Source: Ruegeria meonggei
Lineage (GTDB): Bacteria; Pseudomonadota; Alphaproteobacteria; Rhodobacterales; Rhodobacteraceae
Length of the DNA stretch: 64,000 nucleotides
Direction of reading: 5' to 3'
Assembly (NCBI RefSeq): GCF_900172215.1
Contig: NZ_FWFP01000002.1
Coordinates: 1 to 64,000, forward strand
Part shown: one piece after another, positions 37,224 to 47,057 of the stretch
How positions within the stretch are numbered: the stretch's first letter is position 1
Layout of the letters: the number at the start of each line of letters is the position of its first letter
Made by a program: the position numbers and the translations under genes
The notes under the pieces: model-generated
What the model saw: only the letters and a program-made list of their open reading frames with translations
Databases searched by the model: none
Told to the model about the DNA's origin: nothing

Positions 37224-37828
37224 CACTCGGCCTCCTGCTTTTCATCGCCCGGCAGAATGTAATTCGCGCCCTCCCACGGGGACATGAAATCAAACTGCCG
37301 GTATTCCTGCACTAGGCTGACAGGCTCGTAGACCACGCGCTTTTGCGCCTCGTCATAGCGCACTTCTGTGTACCCGGTGGTCGGGAAATCCTTGCGCAGC
37401 GGATGGCCGCGGAACCCATAGTCGGTCAGGATACGCCGCAGGTCCGGATGGCCCGAGAACAAGATGCCGAACATGTCGAACACCTCGCGCTCGAACCAGT
37501 TGGCCGAGGGGTGAACATCAACAATCGACGGCACCATGTCTTCTTCGCGGATCGAAACGCGCAGGCGAATGCGCTGGTTTTGGTACATCGACAGGAAGTG
37601 ATAGACCACGTCGAACCGCTTGGCCCGCTCGGGGTAGTCCACAGCAGTGATATCAACCAGAGACGAGAATTTGCAGTTCTGATCAGATTTCAGAAATTCG
37701 ATGAACTCAACCAGGTTGGACGGAGCCACATCAACATTCAATTCGCCATGGGTCACGTCCCAGGACAAGACACAATCTGTCCGCTTCAGCTCTAACTGCG
37801 TGCCAAGTTCTTTGAGTGCTTCGCTCAT
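37223..37828 (-). CDS. nuoC: NADH-quinone oxidoreductase subunit C
   Basis: 30-kDa subunit homologue of complex I, 201 aa. The signature segment [22 protein letters not shown] (in two parts) followed by [16 protein letters not shown] is diagnostic. It lies 11 bases after nuoB and shares its stop with the start of the 57-aa miniprotein. Confidence 0.98.
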   Translation of the reverse strand: MSEALKELGTQLELKRTDCVLSWDVTHGELNVDVAPSNLVEFIEFLKSDQNCKFSSLVDITAVDYPERAKRFDVVYHFLSMYQNQRIRLRVSIREEDMVPSIVDVHPSANWFEREVFDMFGILFSGHPDLRRILTDYGFRGHPLRKDFPTTGYTEVRYDEAQKRVVYEPVSLVQEYRQFDFMSPWEGANYILPGDEKQEAE

Positions 37829-37839
37829 CCACTCTCTCC

Positions 37840-38373
37840 TTAGCGCACGATGGTGCCGGTGCGGCGGATTTTGCGTTGCAGCTGCATCAGGCCGTACAAC
37901 AACGCCTCTGCCGTTGGCGGGCAGCCGGGCACGTAGATGTCGACCGGTACGATGCGGTCACAGCCTCGCACGACTGAATAGGAATAATGGTAATAACCGC
38001 CGCCATTGGCGCAAGAGCCCATCGAGATCACATAGCGCGGTTCGGGCATCTGGTCGTAGACCTTGCGCAGCGCCGGGGCCATCTTGTTGGTCAGGGTGCC
38101 GGCCACGATCATCACGTCCGACTGACGCGGGGATGCGCGGGGGGCGATGCCGAACCGTTCCGCATCATAGCGCGGCATCGAGGTGTGCATCATTTCAACC
38201 GCACAGCAGGCCAGACCAAAGGTCATCCAGTGCAGCGATCCGGTCCGCGCCCAGTTGATGATGTCTTCGGTTGAAGTCAGCAGAAAGCCTTTATCCTGCA
38301 GCTCGGCGTTCAGGGCCTGGGTGGCGACTTCCTTGTCGACGCCGGCGGTGTTTGCACCCGTCATCACTCCCAT
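37840..38373 (-). CDS. nuoB: NADH-quinone oxidoreductase subunit B
   Basis: Carries cluster N2, the last electron carrier before quinone. The product (about 177 aa) has the tandem-Cys motif [11 protein letters not shown] and the later [20 protein letters not shown] and [10 protein letters not shown] ligands. I chose ATG 38373 ([11 protein letters not shown]), overlapping the nuoA end by ten bases; ATG 38364, sharing a base with the nuoA stop, is also possible. Confidence 0.97.
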   Translation of the reverse strand: MGVMTGANTAGVDKEVATQALNAELQDKGFLLTSTEDIINWARTGSLHWMTFGLACCAVEMMHTSMPRYDAERFGIAPRASPRQSDVMIVAGTLTNKMAPALRKVYDQMPEPRYVISMGSCANGGGYYHYSYSVVRGCDRIVPVDIYVPGCPPTAEALLYGLMQLQRKIRRTGTIVR

Positions 38374-38729
38374 TCCAGGGCCCCTTTCTTCCATTCATAG
38401 GCAAAGCCGATGGTCAGAACGCCAAGAAACACAATCATGGACCAGAACCCGACATCACTGATGTCTTTGAACCCCACGGCCCAGGGAAACAGGAAGGCGA
38501 TTTCCAAATCGAAAATGATGAACAGAATCGCGACCAGATAGAATCGAACATCAAACTTCATCCGCGCATCGTCAAAGGCGTTGAAGCCGCATTCATACGC
38601 GCTGACCTTTTCCGGGTCGGGATTGCGAACAGCCAGTACCACAGCTGCCAGAATCAGAACGATTCCCAGGCCTACTGCAACGGCCAGAAACACCAGGATC
38701 GGGAGATACTCCCGCAAAAGGTCTTCCAC
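38364..38729 (-). CDS. nuoA: NADH-quinone oxidoreductase subunit A
   Basis: Complex I membrane subunit of 121 aa with three transmembrane helices and the conserved loop [21 protein letters not shown]. The start is GTG 38729, behind AGGAG at six bases; an upstream ATG at 38774 would add a non-typical, polar lead. It is the first gene of the 18-kb nuo operon. Confidence 0.96.
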   Translation of the reverse strand: MEDLLREYLPILVFLAVAVGLGIVLILAAVVLAVRNPDPEKVSAYECGFNAFDDARMKFDVRFYLVAILFIIFDLEIAFLFPWAVGFKDISDVGFWSMIVFLGVLTIGFAYEWKKGALEWE

Positions 38730-38794
38730 GAATAGCTCCTTTCCTGCGCATAGCCCATCAGGGTGCGCCGTCAATTGGCGTGTTGACTGGACAT

Positions 38795-38823
38795 TCTCTA
38801 TCTCTGCGGGGTCAGAGGGTCAA
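38795..38823 (-). promoter_or_regulatory. Candidate promoter of the nuo operon
   Basis: Minus strand: TTGACC (38818-38823), a 17-base spacer and TAGAGA (38795-38800), about 66 bases upstream of the nuoA GTG. The spacer holds a short inverted repeat CTCTG-ACCCCG-CAGAG that could be an operator. It lies in the only sizeable gap (38730-38915) before nuoA. Confidence 0.45.
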
Positions 38824-38915
38824 CCGAACACAGCCGCGCAGGGGGTTAATATTCCGCTTTTGCCTGACCGGAGTTAGGCCGAATTTTGGCGAATCCGCGT
38901 TTGAACAGAAATGGC

Positions 38916-39710
38916 TTAAACCTGAGTTTTCCATGCAGGATTTCGTTTCTGGAAAAACGCGCCGATTCCTTCGCGGGCTTCTTCGGTTTCCCACCGTTCC
39001 ACCAGTGCCTGAATGGTCTGATCGATCACAGCATCGTCAATGCATGGCCCAAGCGCCCGAACCAGTTCCTTGGCCGAGGCCACGGCACCCGGCGCGCAAG
39101 ACAGGTAAGGCTGGATTTCTGCCTCGACCGCATCTTTTAGATCCGCGGCGGGTACTGCCTTTGCCAGCAATCCAAGCGCCACAGCTTCAGCAGCATCAAA
39201 CAAACGGGCAGACATGAAGACACGCCGTGCCTTTGCCTCGCCCATGCGTGCAATCACATAGGGGCCGATCGTAGCTGGGATCAGGCCCAGACGGGTTTCC
39301 GTCAGCCCCATTTTCACGGTCTCGACACCAATTGCCACGTCACACACAGCAGCCAGTCCGACACCGCCGCCAAACGCGTTGCCGTGGACAGCCCCGATGA
39401 GGGGTTTGGGCATGGTGTTCAGCGCCTGAAGCATCGCAGCCAGTTTGCGCGCCTCGGCAAAGCGCGTGCCTGGATCGGCGGCCATCTGGTCCTGCATCCA
39501 ACCCAGATCGCCCCCGGCGCAAAAGGTTTTGCCCGCAGCGGCCAGCACCACAACCCGCACCGAATTGTCGGCCCCCAACTGCACGGCGGCTTGCGTCAGC
39601 TCCGAGATCATCTGCGCCGACATCGCGTTATACTTATCGGCGCGATCCAGAGTCAGTGTTGCTACGCCGCGTTCATCCATGGCGACCGAGATCGTTTCAA
39701 ACATTCCCAC
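38916..39710 (-). CDS. liuC: Enoyl-CoA hydratase/isomerase family, probable methylglutaconyl-CoA hydratase
   Basis: The 264-aa crotonase-fold protein has ADKYNAMSAQM, AAAGKTFCAGGDLGWM (oxyanion hole) and AVHGNAFGGGVGLAAVCDVAI. Within a leucine-degradation operon it is best read as the hydratase that turns methylglutaconyl-CoA into HMG-CoA. It is the last gene of the operon, three bases after the HMG-CoA lyase gene. Assignment rests on context; crotonases are hard to tell apart by sequence alone. Confidence 0.85.
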   Translation of the reverse strand: MGMFETISVAMDERGVATLTLDRADKYNAMSAQMISELTQAAVQLGADNSVRVVVLAAAGKTFCAGGDLGWMQDQMAADPGTRFAEARKLAAMLQALNTMPKPLIGAVHGNAFGGGVGLAAVCDVAIGVETVKMGLTETRLGLIPATIGPYVIARMGEAKARRVFMSARLFDAAEAVALGLLAKAVPAADLKDAVEAEIQPYLSCAPGAVASAKELVRALGPCIDDAVIDQTIQALVERWETEEAREGIGAFFQKRNPAWKTQV

Positions 39711-39713
39711 CCC

Positions 39714-40613
39714 TTATTCCGGCCGCATCGCGCGCGCCATCTGCGCAGCCTCTTCGACAACGGCCAGATCGAGCCCGGTTTCATATCCCAGACGCTCAAG
39801 ATGGGCCGCGACAGCCTCGGTTGCGACATTCCCGGACGCGCCAGGTGCAAAAGGGCACCCGCCCAGACCGCCAACGGCCGCATCGAAAGTTCGCACGCCC
39901 AGTGTCAGTGCCGCGTCGATATTGTCGATGGCACGACCGTTTGTGTCGTGGAAATGCCCCGCCAGACGTGTGACCGGCACACGGTCCCGCACGGCCAGCA
40001 GCATATGGGCGATCTTATCCGGCGTCCCCTGCCCGATCGTATCCCCCAGAGAGACCTCGTAACAACCCAACGAGAACAACCGGTCTGCAACCTCGGCCAC
40101 TTTTTCAGGCGAGGTCGGTCCGTCATAGGGGCAATCGGTGACGCAGGAAACGTAGCCGCGAACTGGCAGGTCAATATGGCGCGCGGCCTCAAGGATCGGC
40201 TCGAACCGTTCAATGGATTCAGCAATCGTGGCATTGACGTTGGCCTTCGAGAACCCCTCGGACGCCGAGGCAAACACCGCGATTTCATCCGCCTTTGCGG
40301 CTCTTGCATCCTCATACCCGCGCATGTTCGGCGTCAGCGCGGCATAACGCACGCCCTTGGCCCGCGTGATCGCGGCCAGCACATCCGCGCTGCCCACCAT
40401 TTGCGGCACCCATTTGGGTGACACAAAGCTGGCCACCTCGATCCGGGCAAACCCGGCGCGGCTGAGGCAATCGACCAGGGCAACCTTCTCGGCCACCGGA
40501 ATTTCGCGCTGCTCGTTCTGCAGCCCGTCGCGTGGCCCAACTTCGAAGATTTCGACCCGTTCACCCATGGTTATGTCCTTTTCAATATGCCGCGTTTTAA
40601 CCGACTGTGCCAC
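39714..40613 (-). CDS. Hydroxymethylglutaryl-CoA lyase
   Basis: Cleaves HMG-CoA to acetyl-CoA and acetoacetate at the end of leucine catabolism. The 299-aa product has the HMGL-like TIM-barrel signatures EVGPRDGLQNEQREIP near the N terminus, SLGDTIGQGTP, GHFHDTNGRAIDN and GLGGCPFAPGASGNVATE with the active-site Cys. ATG could also be chosen at about 40568 (MGERVEIFE), which fits homologues better than the upstream MAQSVKTRH lead. Confidence 0.95.
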   Translation of the reverse strand: MAQSVKTRHIEKDITMGERVEIFEVGPRDGLQNEQREIPVAEKVALVDCLSRAGFARIEVASFVSPKWVPQMVGSADVLAAITRAKGVRYAALTPNMRGYEDARAAKADEIAVFASASEGFSKANVNATIAESIERFEPILEAARHIDLPVRGYVSCVTDCPYDGPTSPEKVAEVADRLFSLGCYEVSLGDTIGQGTPDKIAHMLLAVRDRVPVTRLAGHFHDTNGRAIDNIDAALTLGVRTFDAAVGGLGGCPFAPGASGNVATEAVAAHLERLGYETGLDLAVVEEAAQMARAMRPE

Positions 40614-40634
40614 GTTGTGTCCGCATGGGACAGG

Positions 40635-42563
40635 TCATTCCTCTTCCAACCGGACCAAAGCCGCCCCGGCCTCGACCTGCGTGCCGTCCTCAGCCAGTAC
40701 CTCGGCCACGACGCCATCGCGTGCAGCCAGCAAAGAATGCTCCATCTTCATCGCTTCCAGAATGGCCAACCGGTCGCCCTCCTGCACCGCCTGTCCCACC
40801 TGTGCAAAGACCGCCTTGACCAGTCCCGGCATCGGCGCTTCGATCACGTTGGTGTCTCCCGCAGCACGTGTTGCGCGGTCCAGCGGGTCAACGATATCAA
40901 ATACTTGGCCATAGCCATCAAACACAGTGACCGTTGTGTCCGAAACCGTAACACGTGGCATCGGCATTCCGTCAATCACCCATGTGTCGCCGATGCGTTC
41001 GGCCAGCACAGTCTCACCCGCCACGTCCCAGGTCTGACGATCCGGGCCTTCGACCTGAACGTCCAGGTCAATCACGTCCTGTGCCCTTAACTGAACCGCG
41101 CGATGCAGCGGGGCCCATAGAGAAAACCCGGTCTCGTCACTTGTGTTTTCCAGATCCAGCGCAGCCATCGCCGCCGCCACACAGGTTGCAGCGGGCAAAG
41201 GCGCGGCCTGTACCAATACCTCCAGATCACGGCCGATCAGACCGGTGTCCACATCCCCGCCCGCAAACCCCGCATGACGAGTCAGGGCTCCTAGAAAGGC
41301 AAGGTTGGTGACCGTGCCTGCAACCTCGGTGCGCTGCAAGGCGTGGTGCAATTGCTTTAGCGCAACCGCGCGGGTCGGGCCGTGCACAATGACCTTGGCA
41401 ATCATCGGGTCATACCAAGGGCTGATCGTATCTCCGGCACGGACCCCGCTGTCTGCGCGGCAAGAGTGGGGAAACTCTAAATGCGTCAGCGTGCCCGTCG
41501 CGGGAAGAAAGCCCTTGGGCACATCTTCAGCATACAGGCGCGCCTCAAAAGCATGGCCCGAGATCGAGAGCTCGTGCTGTTGCTTCGGCAAGACCTCACC
41601 TGACGCCACGCGCAATTGCCATTCAACCAGATCCACGCCGGTGATCGCTTCGGTCACAGGGTGTTCGACCTGTAGCCGCGTGTTCATCTCCATGAACCAG
41701 AACCGGTCCGCGCGCAGCCCGTCAGAGGCATCGACGATGAATTCAACCGTCCCTGCCCCCTTGTAACCAATCGCTTCGGCCGCCCGCACGCCTGCCTGCC
41801 CCATGGCCTCGCGCATTTCAGCCGTCATGCCTGGGGCCGGGGCCTCTTCGATCACCTTCTGGTGCCGCCGCTGCAGGGAACAATCGCGTTCAAACAGATG
41901 AACTGCATGGGTGCCGTCGCCGAACACCTGCACTTCGATATGGCGCGGTTTTGAAACGAACTTCTCGACCAGAACGGCATCATTGCCAAAGGCCGTCCGG
42001 GCCTCACCCCTTGCGCTGTCCAGCGCGGTTGCGAAATCCGCTGGCTGTTCGACCAGCCGCATTCCCTTGCCACCGCCCCCGGCGACGGCCTTGATTAGGA
42101 CCGGGTAACCGATCGTATCCGCAGCGCCCGCCAGATGCTCGGGGTCCTGATTGTCACCGTGATAGCCGGGCACGACCGGAACTCCGGCCTGCTCCATCAA
42201 CACCTTGGCCGCGTCTTTGAGGCCCATCTTGCGGATCGCATCCGCCGAGGGGCCGATGAACGTCAGGCCCGCAGCCTCAACCGCATCTACAAATTCCGGG
42301 TTCTCGGACAAAAAGCCATAGCCCGGATGGATCGCCTGCGCGCCCGTGTCGAGCGCGGCCTGTATGATCACATCGCCTTTCAGATAGCTGTCCGCCGGGG
42401 CCGGGCCGCCGATATGCACGGCCTCGTCCGCCATCTGCACATGCTTGGCCGAGGCATCCACGTCCGAATGGACGGCCACACAAGGCACACCCATTTTCTG
42501 AGCCGTTTCCATGACTCGGCATGCGATTTCGCCACGGTTGGCAATCAGGATTTTATTGAACAT
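40635..42563 (-). CDS. liuD: Methylcrotonyl-CoA carboxylase alpha subunit (biotin carboxylase/carrier)
   Basis: The 642-aa biotin-dependent carboxylase subunit acts on 3-methylcrotonyl-CoA with the LiuB partner. It has an N-terminal biotin carboxylase domain (FNKILIANRGEIACRVMETA; KAVAGGGGKGMRLV; RDCSLQRRHQKVIEEAPAP) and a C-terminal biotinyl domain with EAMKMEHS, biotin on K606. BirA at 19739-20488 is the expected modifying ligase. ATG 42563 lies four bases after the ASCH gene stop. Confidence 0.95.
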   Translation of the reverse strand: MFNKILIANRGEIACRVMETAQKMGVPCVAVHSDVDASAKHVQMADEAVHIGGPAPADSYLKGDVIIQAALDTGAQAIHPGYGFLSENPEFVDAVEAAGLTFIGPSADAIRKMGLKDAAKVLMEQAGVPVVPGYHGDNQDPEHLAGAADTIGYPVLIKAVAGGGGKGMRLVEQPADFATALDSARGEARTAFGNDAVLVEKFVSKPRHIEVQVFGDGTHAVHLFERDCSLQRRHQKVIEEAPAPGMTAEMREAMGQAGVRAAEAIGYKGAGTVEFIVDASDGLRADRFWFMEMNTRLQVEHPVTEAITGVDLVEWQLRVASGEVLPKQQHELSISGHAFEARLYAEDVPKGFLPATGTLTHLEFPHSCRADSGVRAGDTISPWYDPMIAKVIVHGPTRAVALKQLHHALQRTEVAGTVTNLAFLGALTRHAGFAGGDVDTGLIGRDLEVLVQAAPLPAATCVAAAMAALDLENTSDETGFSLWAPLHRAVQLRAQDVIDLDVQVEGPDRQTWDVAGETVLAERIGDTWVIDGMPMPRVTVSDTTVTVFDGYGQVFDIVDPLDRATRAAGDTNVIEAPMPGLVKAVFAQVGQAVQEGDRLAILEAMKMEHSLLAARDGVVAEVLAEDGTQVEAGAALVRLEEE

Positions 42564-42566
42564 TGT

Positions 42567-42992
42567 TTAGCCCTTTGCCGCCAGATCTTCGACAAGACGG
42601 AACTGCTCGCATACCAGCTCCATTTCCGGATCGAAGCCACCGTTGCGTTCAAAATAGTGGTGATGGTCCTCACGCCAGCCCTCGAGCGTATCATTCTCGC
42701 CCTCTGCCAAGGCAAAATCCTCTGTTACATCGCAATAGCGGCAGATTGAGACATCAACCGTTTCGATCACTAATGCCGGGCTGTCATCCCAATTCAACGC
42801 GATATCCCGCCGACCGACGACCGGCATTTCTGGGCTGTCTTCGGGATAATCCCGGAGCGCGCCGCAGGTCGCGGTCTTTTGGCCCATCCTTACCAGAGTC
42901 AACAACTCGGCACTCAATACGGCATTGTCGCCAAACTTAAACGTTTGGGCATTGGGATAGCGGAATTTTACGTCTTCGAGTTCGATGCTCAT
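42567..42992 (-). CDS. ASCH-domain protein inside the liu operon
   Basis: The 141-aa product resembles ASCH-domain proteins (FKFGDNAVLSAELLTLVRMG, KTATCGALRDY, then CRYCDVTEDFALAEGENDTL), a PUA-like fold linked to RNA or nucleotide binding. It sits between the carboxylase subunit genes, overlapping the upstream 95-aa gene by four bases and ending four bases before LiuD. It has no obvious link to leucine catabolism. Function inferred only at fold level. Confidence 0.82.
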   Translation of the reverse strand: MSIELEDVKFRYPNAQTFKFGDNAVLSAELLTLVRMGQKTATCGALRDYPEDSPEMPVVGRRDIALNWDDSPALVIETVDVSICRYCDVTEDFALAEGENDTLEGWREDHHHYFERNGGFDPEMELVCEQFRLVEDLAAKG

Positions 42993-43276
42993 GACTCCTC
43001 CTCAACTGTCTGAACGGTTGTTTCATAGAGCCTCATTGCATCCGACATCGGTAAATCCGTCAGAACCCCTCCATACCGAGGCACCTTTTTGCCAGTAAGA
43101 CAATTGCGATCCCGAATCCCAAGTTTATCAACCAAAAGAACTGTGGCGTCGCCTATTTCTGTGCCAAACCGATCACATTCAACCGGATCTCCGCTAACTT
43201 CTGTAAGCCAAAGCACAGTTCCTTTGTCGGGGATGGAGAATACGTGCTGAACCTTTGCTGAAAACGGCATTATCAC
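42989..43276 (-). CDS. Orphan 95-aa protein inside the liu operon
   Basis: I do not recognise this 95-aa protein. It is predicted soluble and beta-rich ([36 protein letters not shown]), reminiscent of a small barrel such as a translation-factor domain 2, but this is weak. The start is GTG 43276, overlapping the liuB stop (GTGA); an ATG at 43270 is possible. Its stop overlaps the ASCH gene start. The gene is A+T-richer than liuB and liuD. Confidence 0.65.
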   Translation of the reverse strand: MIMPFSAKVQHVFSIPDKGTVLWLTEVSGDPVECDRFGTEIGDATVLLVDKLGIRDRNCLTGKKVPRYGGVLTDLPMSDAMRLYETTVQTVEEES

Positions 43277-44877
43277 ATCCTGAACACGCCGAAGCGTGTC
43301 TCCTCAATCGGTGCGTTCAGCGCGGCGTTCAGCGACAAGGCCAGCACATCGCGGCTTTTGCGCGGGTCGATGATGCCGTCATCCCACAACCGGGCCGACG
43401 CGTAGAGCGGATGGGATTGTTCCTCGAACATCTTGAGCGTTGGGCGCTTGAATTCGACCTCTTCCTCAGCCGACCAGCTGCCACCCTGCCGTTCGATCCC
43501 GTCGCGTTTGACAGTGGCCAATACGCCCGCCGCCTGCTCTCCGCCCATGACCGAAATCCGCGAATTCGGCCAGGTCCACAGGAACCGCGGCTGATAGGCG
43601 CGGCCTGCCATCCCGTAATTCCCTGCCCCGAATGAGCCACCGACCAGCATGGTGATTTTCGGCACATTCGTCGTCGCCACAGCGGTCACCATCTTGGCCC
43701 CGTGCCGGGCGATGCCTTCGTTTTCGTATTTGCGGCCCACCATGAAACCGGTGATATTTTGCAGGAACACCAATGGAATGTTGCGTTGCGAGCAGAGTTC
43801 AACGAAGTGTGCGCCCTTCTGCGCGGCCTCGGAAAACAGCACGCCGTTATTGGCGATGATCCCGACGGGGCAGCCCTTGACATGGGCAAACCCGGTCACC
43901 AGCGTTTCACCAAAGCGCGGTTTGAACTCATCGAAACGCGAGCCATCGACCAGCCGCGCGATCACCTCGCGGATATCATAGGGCGTGCGCAGATCGGCGG
44001 GGACGACGCCCAGAATCTCCTCGGGGTCGTAGGCCGGGTCTTCGGGGCTGGCCCAATCCACCGTTTGCGGCCTGCGCCGGTTCAGCGACCCTACAGCGCG
44101 GCGCGCTAAGGCCAGCGCATGGGCGTCATCCTCGGCCAAATAGTCAGCCACGCCCGAGAGGCGCGTATGCACATCGCCTCCGCCCAAATCCTCGGCGCTG
44201 ACGACCTCTCCGGTTGCAGCCTTGACCAGAGGTGGTCCGGCCAGAAAGATAGTGCCCTGATCGCGCACAATGATGGTCACATCCGACATTGCAGGCACAT
44301 AGGCGCCACCCGCCGTGCACGAGCCCATGACCACCGCGATCTGAGGGATGCCCTTGGCGCTCATCCGTGCCTGATTATAGAAGATACGGCCAAAGTGGTC
44401 GCGGTCAGGGAAAACTTCATCCTGATTGGGCAGGTTGGCGCCACCGCTGTCGACCAGATAGATGCAGGGCAGATGATTTTCCTCGGCAATCTCCTGCGCG
44501 CGCAGGTGTTTCTTGACCGACATCGGGTAATAGGTACCGCCCTTCACGGTGGCGTCGTTACAGACCACCATGACCTCTTGCCCCTGCACCCGGCCAATAC
44601 CTGCGATGACCCCGGCGCTGGGGGCGGCATCGCCATACATCCCATGCGCCGCCGTCGCGCCGATCTCAAGGAACGGAGACCCCGGATCGAGCAGGTTCGC
44701 CACCCGGCGTCGCGGCAGCATTTTGCCCCGCGATTCATGCCGTGCGCGGGATTTTTCACCACCGCCCATACGCGCCGCTTCGGCGGCAGCAGAGATTTGC
44801 GCCAGCGCGTCGAGATGGGCAGTGCGGTTTGCCTTGAAGCCCTCGGAGGTGGGCATGGCTTTGGATGTGAGTTTCAT
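43273..44877 (-). CDS. liuB: Methylcrotonyl-CoA carboxylase beta subunit (carboxyltransferase)
   Basis: The 534-aa carboxyltransferase subunit transfers CO2 from biotin to 3-methylcrotonyl-CoA. It shows [56 protein letters not shown] and [20 protein letters not shown], typical of acyl-CoA carboxylase beta subunits of the methylcrotonyl class. The ATG overlaps the stop of a 169-aa orphan gene by four bases. Confidence 0.96.
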   Translation of the reverse strand: MKLTSKAMPTSEGFKANRTAHLDALAQISAAAEAARMGGGEKSRARHESRGKMLPRRRVANLLDPGSPFLEIGATAAHGMYGDAAPSAGVIAGIGRVQGQEVMVVCNDATVKGGTYYPMSVKKHLRAQEIAEENHLPCIYLVDSGGANLPNQDEVFPDRDHFGRIFYNQARMSAKGIPQIAVVMGSCTAGGAYVPAMSDVTIIVRDQGTIFLAGPPLVKAATGEVVSAEDLGGGDVHTRLSGVADYLAEDDAHALALARRAVGSLNRRRPQTVDWASPEDPAYDPEEILGVVPADLRTPYDIREVIARLVDGSRFDEFKPRFGETLVTGFAHVKGCPVGIIANNGVLFSEAAQKGAHFVELCSQRNIPLVFLQNITGFMVGRKYENEGIARHGAKMVTAVATTNVPKITMLVGGSFGAGNYGMAGRAYQPRFLWTWPNSRISVMGGEQAAGVLATVKRDGIERQGGSWSAEEEVEFKRPTLKMFEEQSHPLYASARLWDDGIIDPRKSRDVLALSLNAALNAPIEETRFGVFRM

Positions 44878-45383
44878 TCCCTATTTTCCTTAAGCAACCT
44901 TTGGGCATATCGCCAGTCGAGCCATCTTAGAGTTACATCCAACAACTCGCACTCCAACTCGGGAACTTCGTTGTCACACGTTTCGAAAGATGGCTTGGAT
45001 GCACGACCTACAGCGTTTTCGTAGTATCGAAGCTTGAACCCTCTGAGATTGATTTCCGCCGGTAAGGAACTCGATATTTCCTTACCTTTGAGACGCAGAT
45101 GATCAATGAAGATCATCTGACAGCTTTCTTCTCGGTCGTCAGAAATTCGGCCTGTGCAGTAACCCAGCGCCTGTGTAAGGCAATCAGCATCAAGTGTCAT
45201 TTTGGAGATTGTAACTTTTGTCGAGGCGCTTAGCTCCGTGCAACCATCGAACCATTCTTCAATCCAGATGACCGGTTCCTCTGGTTCGTCAATAGAATAC
45301 TCACAAATAGAATCCGCCAATCCAACGCTTGATAACATCGCAAATGGAGCAAGGAAAAAAGAAACAAAAAAACTCCTCATCAC
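44874..45383 (-). CDS. Orphan secreted 169-aa protein inside the liu operon
   Basis: I do not recognise this gene. It starts at GTG 45383 (or ATG 45380), overlapping the acyl-CoA synthetase stop, and its stop overlaps the liuB ATG. A signal peptide is probable ([20 protein letters not shown]). The mature part is acidic with several Cys residues ([28 protein letters not shown]) that could form disulphides. It is visibly A+T-richer than its neighbours. The layout mirrors the orphan between nuoJ and nuoK, though the sequences do not look alike. Confidence 0.68.
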   Translation of the reverse strand: MMRSFFVSFFLAPFAMLSSVGLADSICEYSIDEPEEPVIWIEEWFDGCTELSASTKVTISKMTLDADCLTQALGYCTGRISDDREESCQMIFIDHLRLKGKEISSSLPAEINLRGFKLRYYENAVGRASKPSFETCDNEVPELECELLDVTLRWLDWRYAQRLLKENRE

Positions 45384-46924
45384 GTAGAGCTCACACCCAT
45401 AGTCAATTCAGATTTTGCCATCTGCTTCAATTCCTTCCGAATAACCTTCCCGGTCACGGTCATCGGCAATTCCTCCAGAAATGCCACCTCGCGCGGGTAG
45501 GAATACTGCGCCAAACGGTCCTTGACCCACTCCTGTAACTCTGCGCCCGAGGCCTCGGCCCCCGGTTTCAACACCACATAGGCCTTGACGATCTCGGTCC
45601 GCAGTGGGTCAGGTTTACCGACCACGCCAACCGTCGCCACCGCCGGGTGGGTCAGCAGGCAATCCTCGATCTCGGCCGGGCCGATGCGGTATCCGGCCGA
45701 GGTAATCACGTCATCATCGCGACCGACAAAGCGCAGATAGTCGCACTCCCACACACCACGGTCGCCGGTGATCAACCAGTCGCCCCGGAACTTCTCAGCC
45801 GTCGCCTCAGGGCGGTTCCAATATTCCAACAGCATCGAGGCCGATCCTCGCCGGATGGCCACATCGCCCTCATCGCTGGTTGGCGCGCCGTTCTCGTCGA
45901 TGACCGCAATCTCATGCCCCGGCACCGGCTTGCCGATACAGCCCGGGCGCGCGGGAAAGTCCTCAGTGCAGGACGACACCACCATGTTGCATTCGGTCTG
46001 GCCGTAAAACTCGTTGATCGTCAGGCCAAACGCCTGTTGCCCCCAGGCCAACATTTCAGCCCCCAAAGGCTCACCCCCAGACGCGACCGAGCGCAGCCCC
46101 GGAATACGTTGATCGGTGGCCTTCAACATCCGCAGCGCGGTGGGCGGAAAGAACACATTCCGCACACCGCCGCGCGTGATCACATCGACGCAGGCCTCGG
46201 GCGTGAATTTTTCCAAACGCGCGGCCACAACCGGAATGCCCAGCGCCAGCCCCGGCATCAGCACATCAAATAGCCCTCCGATCCAGGCCCAATCGGCAGG
46301 CGTCCACAGGCAATCGCCGTCACGCAAATGGTTGTGGCTGATGGAGACACCCGGCAGATGCCCCGTCAGAACCCGGTGCCCATGCAGGGCACCCTTGGGT
46401 TTGCCCGTGGTGCCAGAGGTATAGATCAGCACCGCCGGGTCGTCGGGGCCGGTCTCTGCAAAGGGCAGCGGATTGTCCGAAGGTGTGATCTGATCAACCT
46501 GCAACGACCGGGCCAGATCACCCAGCAGCGTGGCCCCTTCGGCATCGGTCAGAACAACCTGCGCCCCGGCATCCCCATGGCGCGACGCCAGCGCATCCTG
46601 CTGAAACAGTTTGAACAGCGGCACCGAGATCGCGCCGATCTTCCAAATCGCCAGATGGGCCGCTGCGCACATAGGCGACTGGCTGAGCAACACGCCCACG
46701 CGGTCTCCGGGGCGAACCGATTGCAACAGGCTGCGTGCGATACCGTCGGTCAACTGTTCAAGCTGCGCAAAGGTGACAACCTCGCGCCCACTGCCGGTCA
46801 GATCGATAATCGCGGTGCTGTCACTTGGCTGAGACAGGCACTGACGCGCCATATTGAGTCCATCCGGAATCATCCAGCCTCCACCCTGGCGCAACCCCGG
46901 TATGCCGTTATTGGGACGCATCAT
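45380..46924 (-). CDS. AMP-binding acyl-CoA synthetase
   Basis: The 514-aa ANL-superfamily ligase activates a carboxylate with ATP and CoA. Motifs are LIYTSGTTGKPKGALHGH (P-loop), NEFYGQTECNM, RGDWLITGDRGVWECDYL and the C-terminal Lys in GKVIRKELKQ. It heads the liu operon, suggesting a branched-chain, medium-chain or acetoacetate substrate; this is not resolved. Starts at 46921 or 46873 are possible alternatives. It is divergent from ompW. Confidence 0.9.
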   Translation of the reverse strand: MMRPNNGIPGLRQGGGWMIPDGLNMARQCLSQPSDSTAIIDLTGSGREVVTFAQLEQLTDGIARSLLQSVRPGDRVGVLLSQSPMCAAAHLAIWKIGAISVPLFKLFQQDALASRHGDAGAQVVLTDAEGATLLGDLARSLQVDQITPSDNPLPFAETGPDDPAVLIYTSGTTGKPKGALHGHRVLTGHLPGVSISHNHLRDGDCLWTPADWAWIGGLFDVLMPGLALGIPVVAARLEKFTPEACVDVITRGGVRNVFFPPTALRMLKATDQRIPGLRSVASGGEPLGAEMLAWGQQAFGLTINEFYGQTECNMVVSSCTEDFPARPGCIGKPVPGHEIAVIDENGAPTSDEGDVAIRRGSASMLLEYWNRPEATAEKFRGDWLITGDRGVWECDYLRFVGRDDDVITSAGYRIGPAEIEDCLLTHPAVATVGVVGKPDPLRTEIVKAYVVLKPGAEASGAELQEWVKDRLAQYSYPREVAFLEELPMTVTGKVIRKELKQMAKSELTMGVSST

Positions 46925-47057
46925 CGAAGTCCCTTATTTTCCTGAGTTTTCCCGGGTACACGCCGTTTCCCGCTGTCACGGAAACTTGATGCAGATCAGA
47001 GTAGGCGCGGCCTGCGCCCTGCAAAACACCCTCATCAACAAATTCAAAGGCCGTAAA

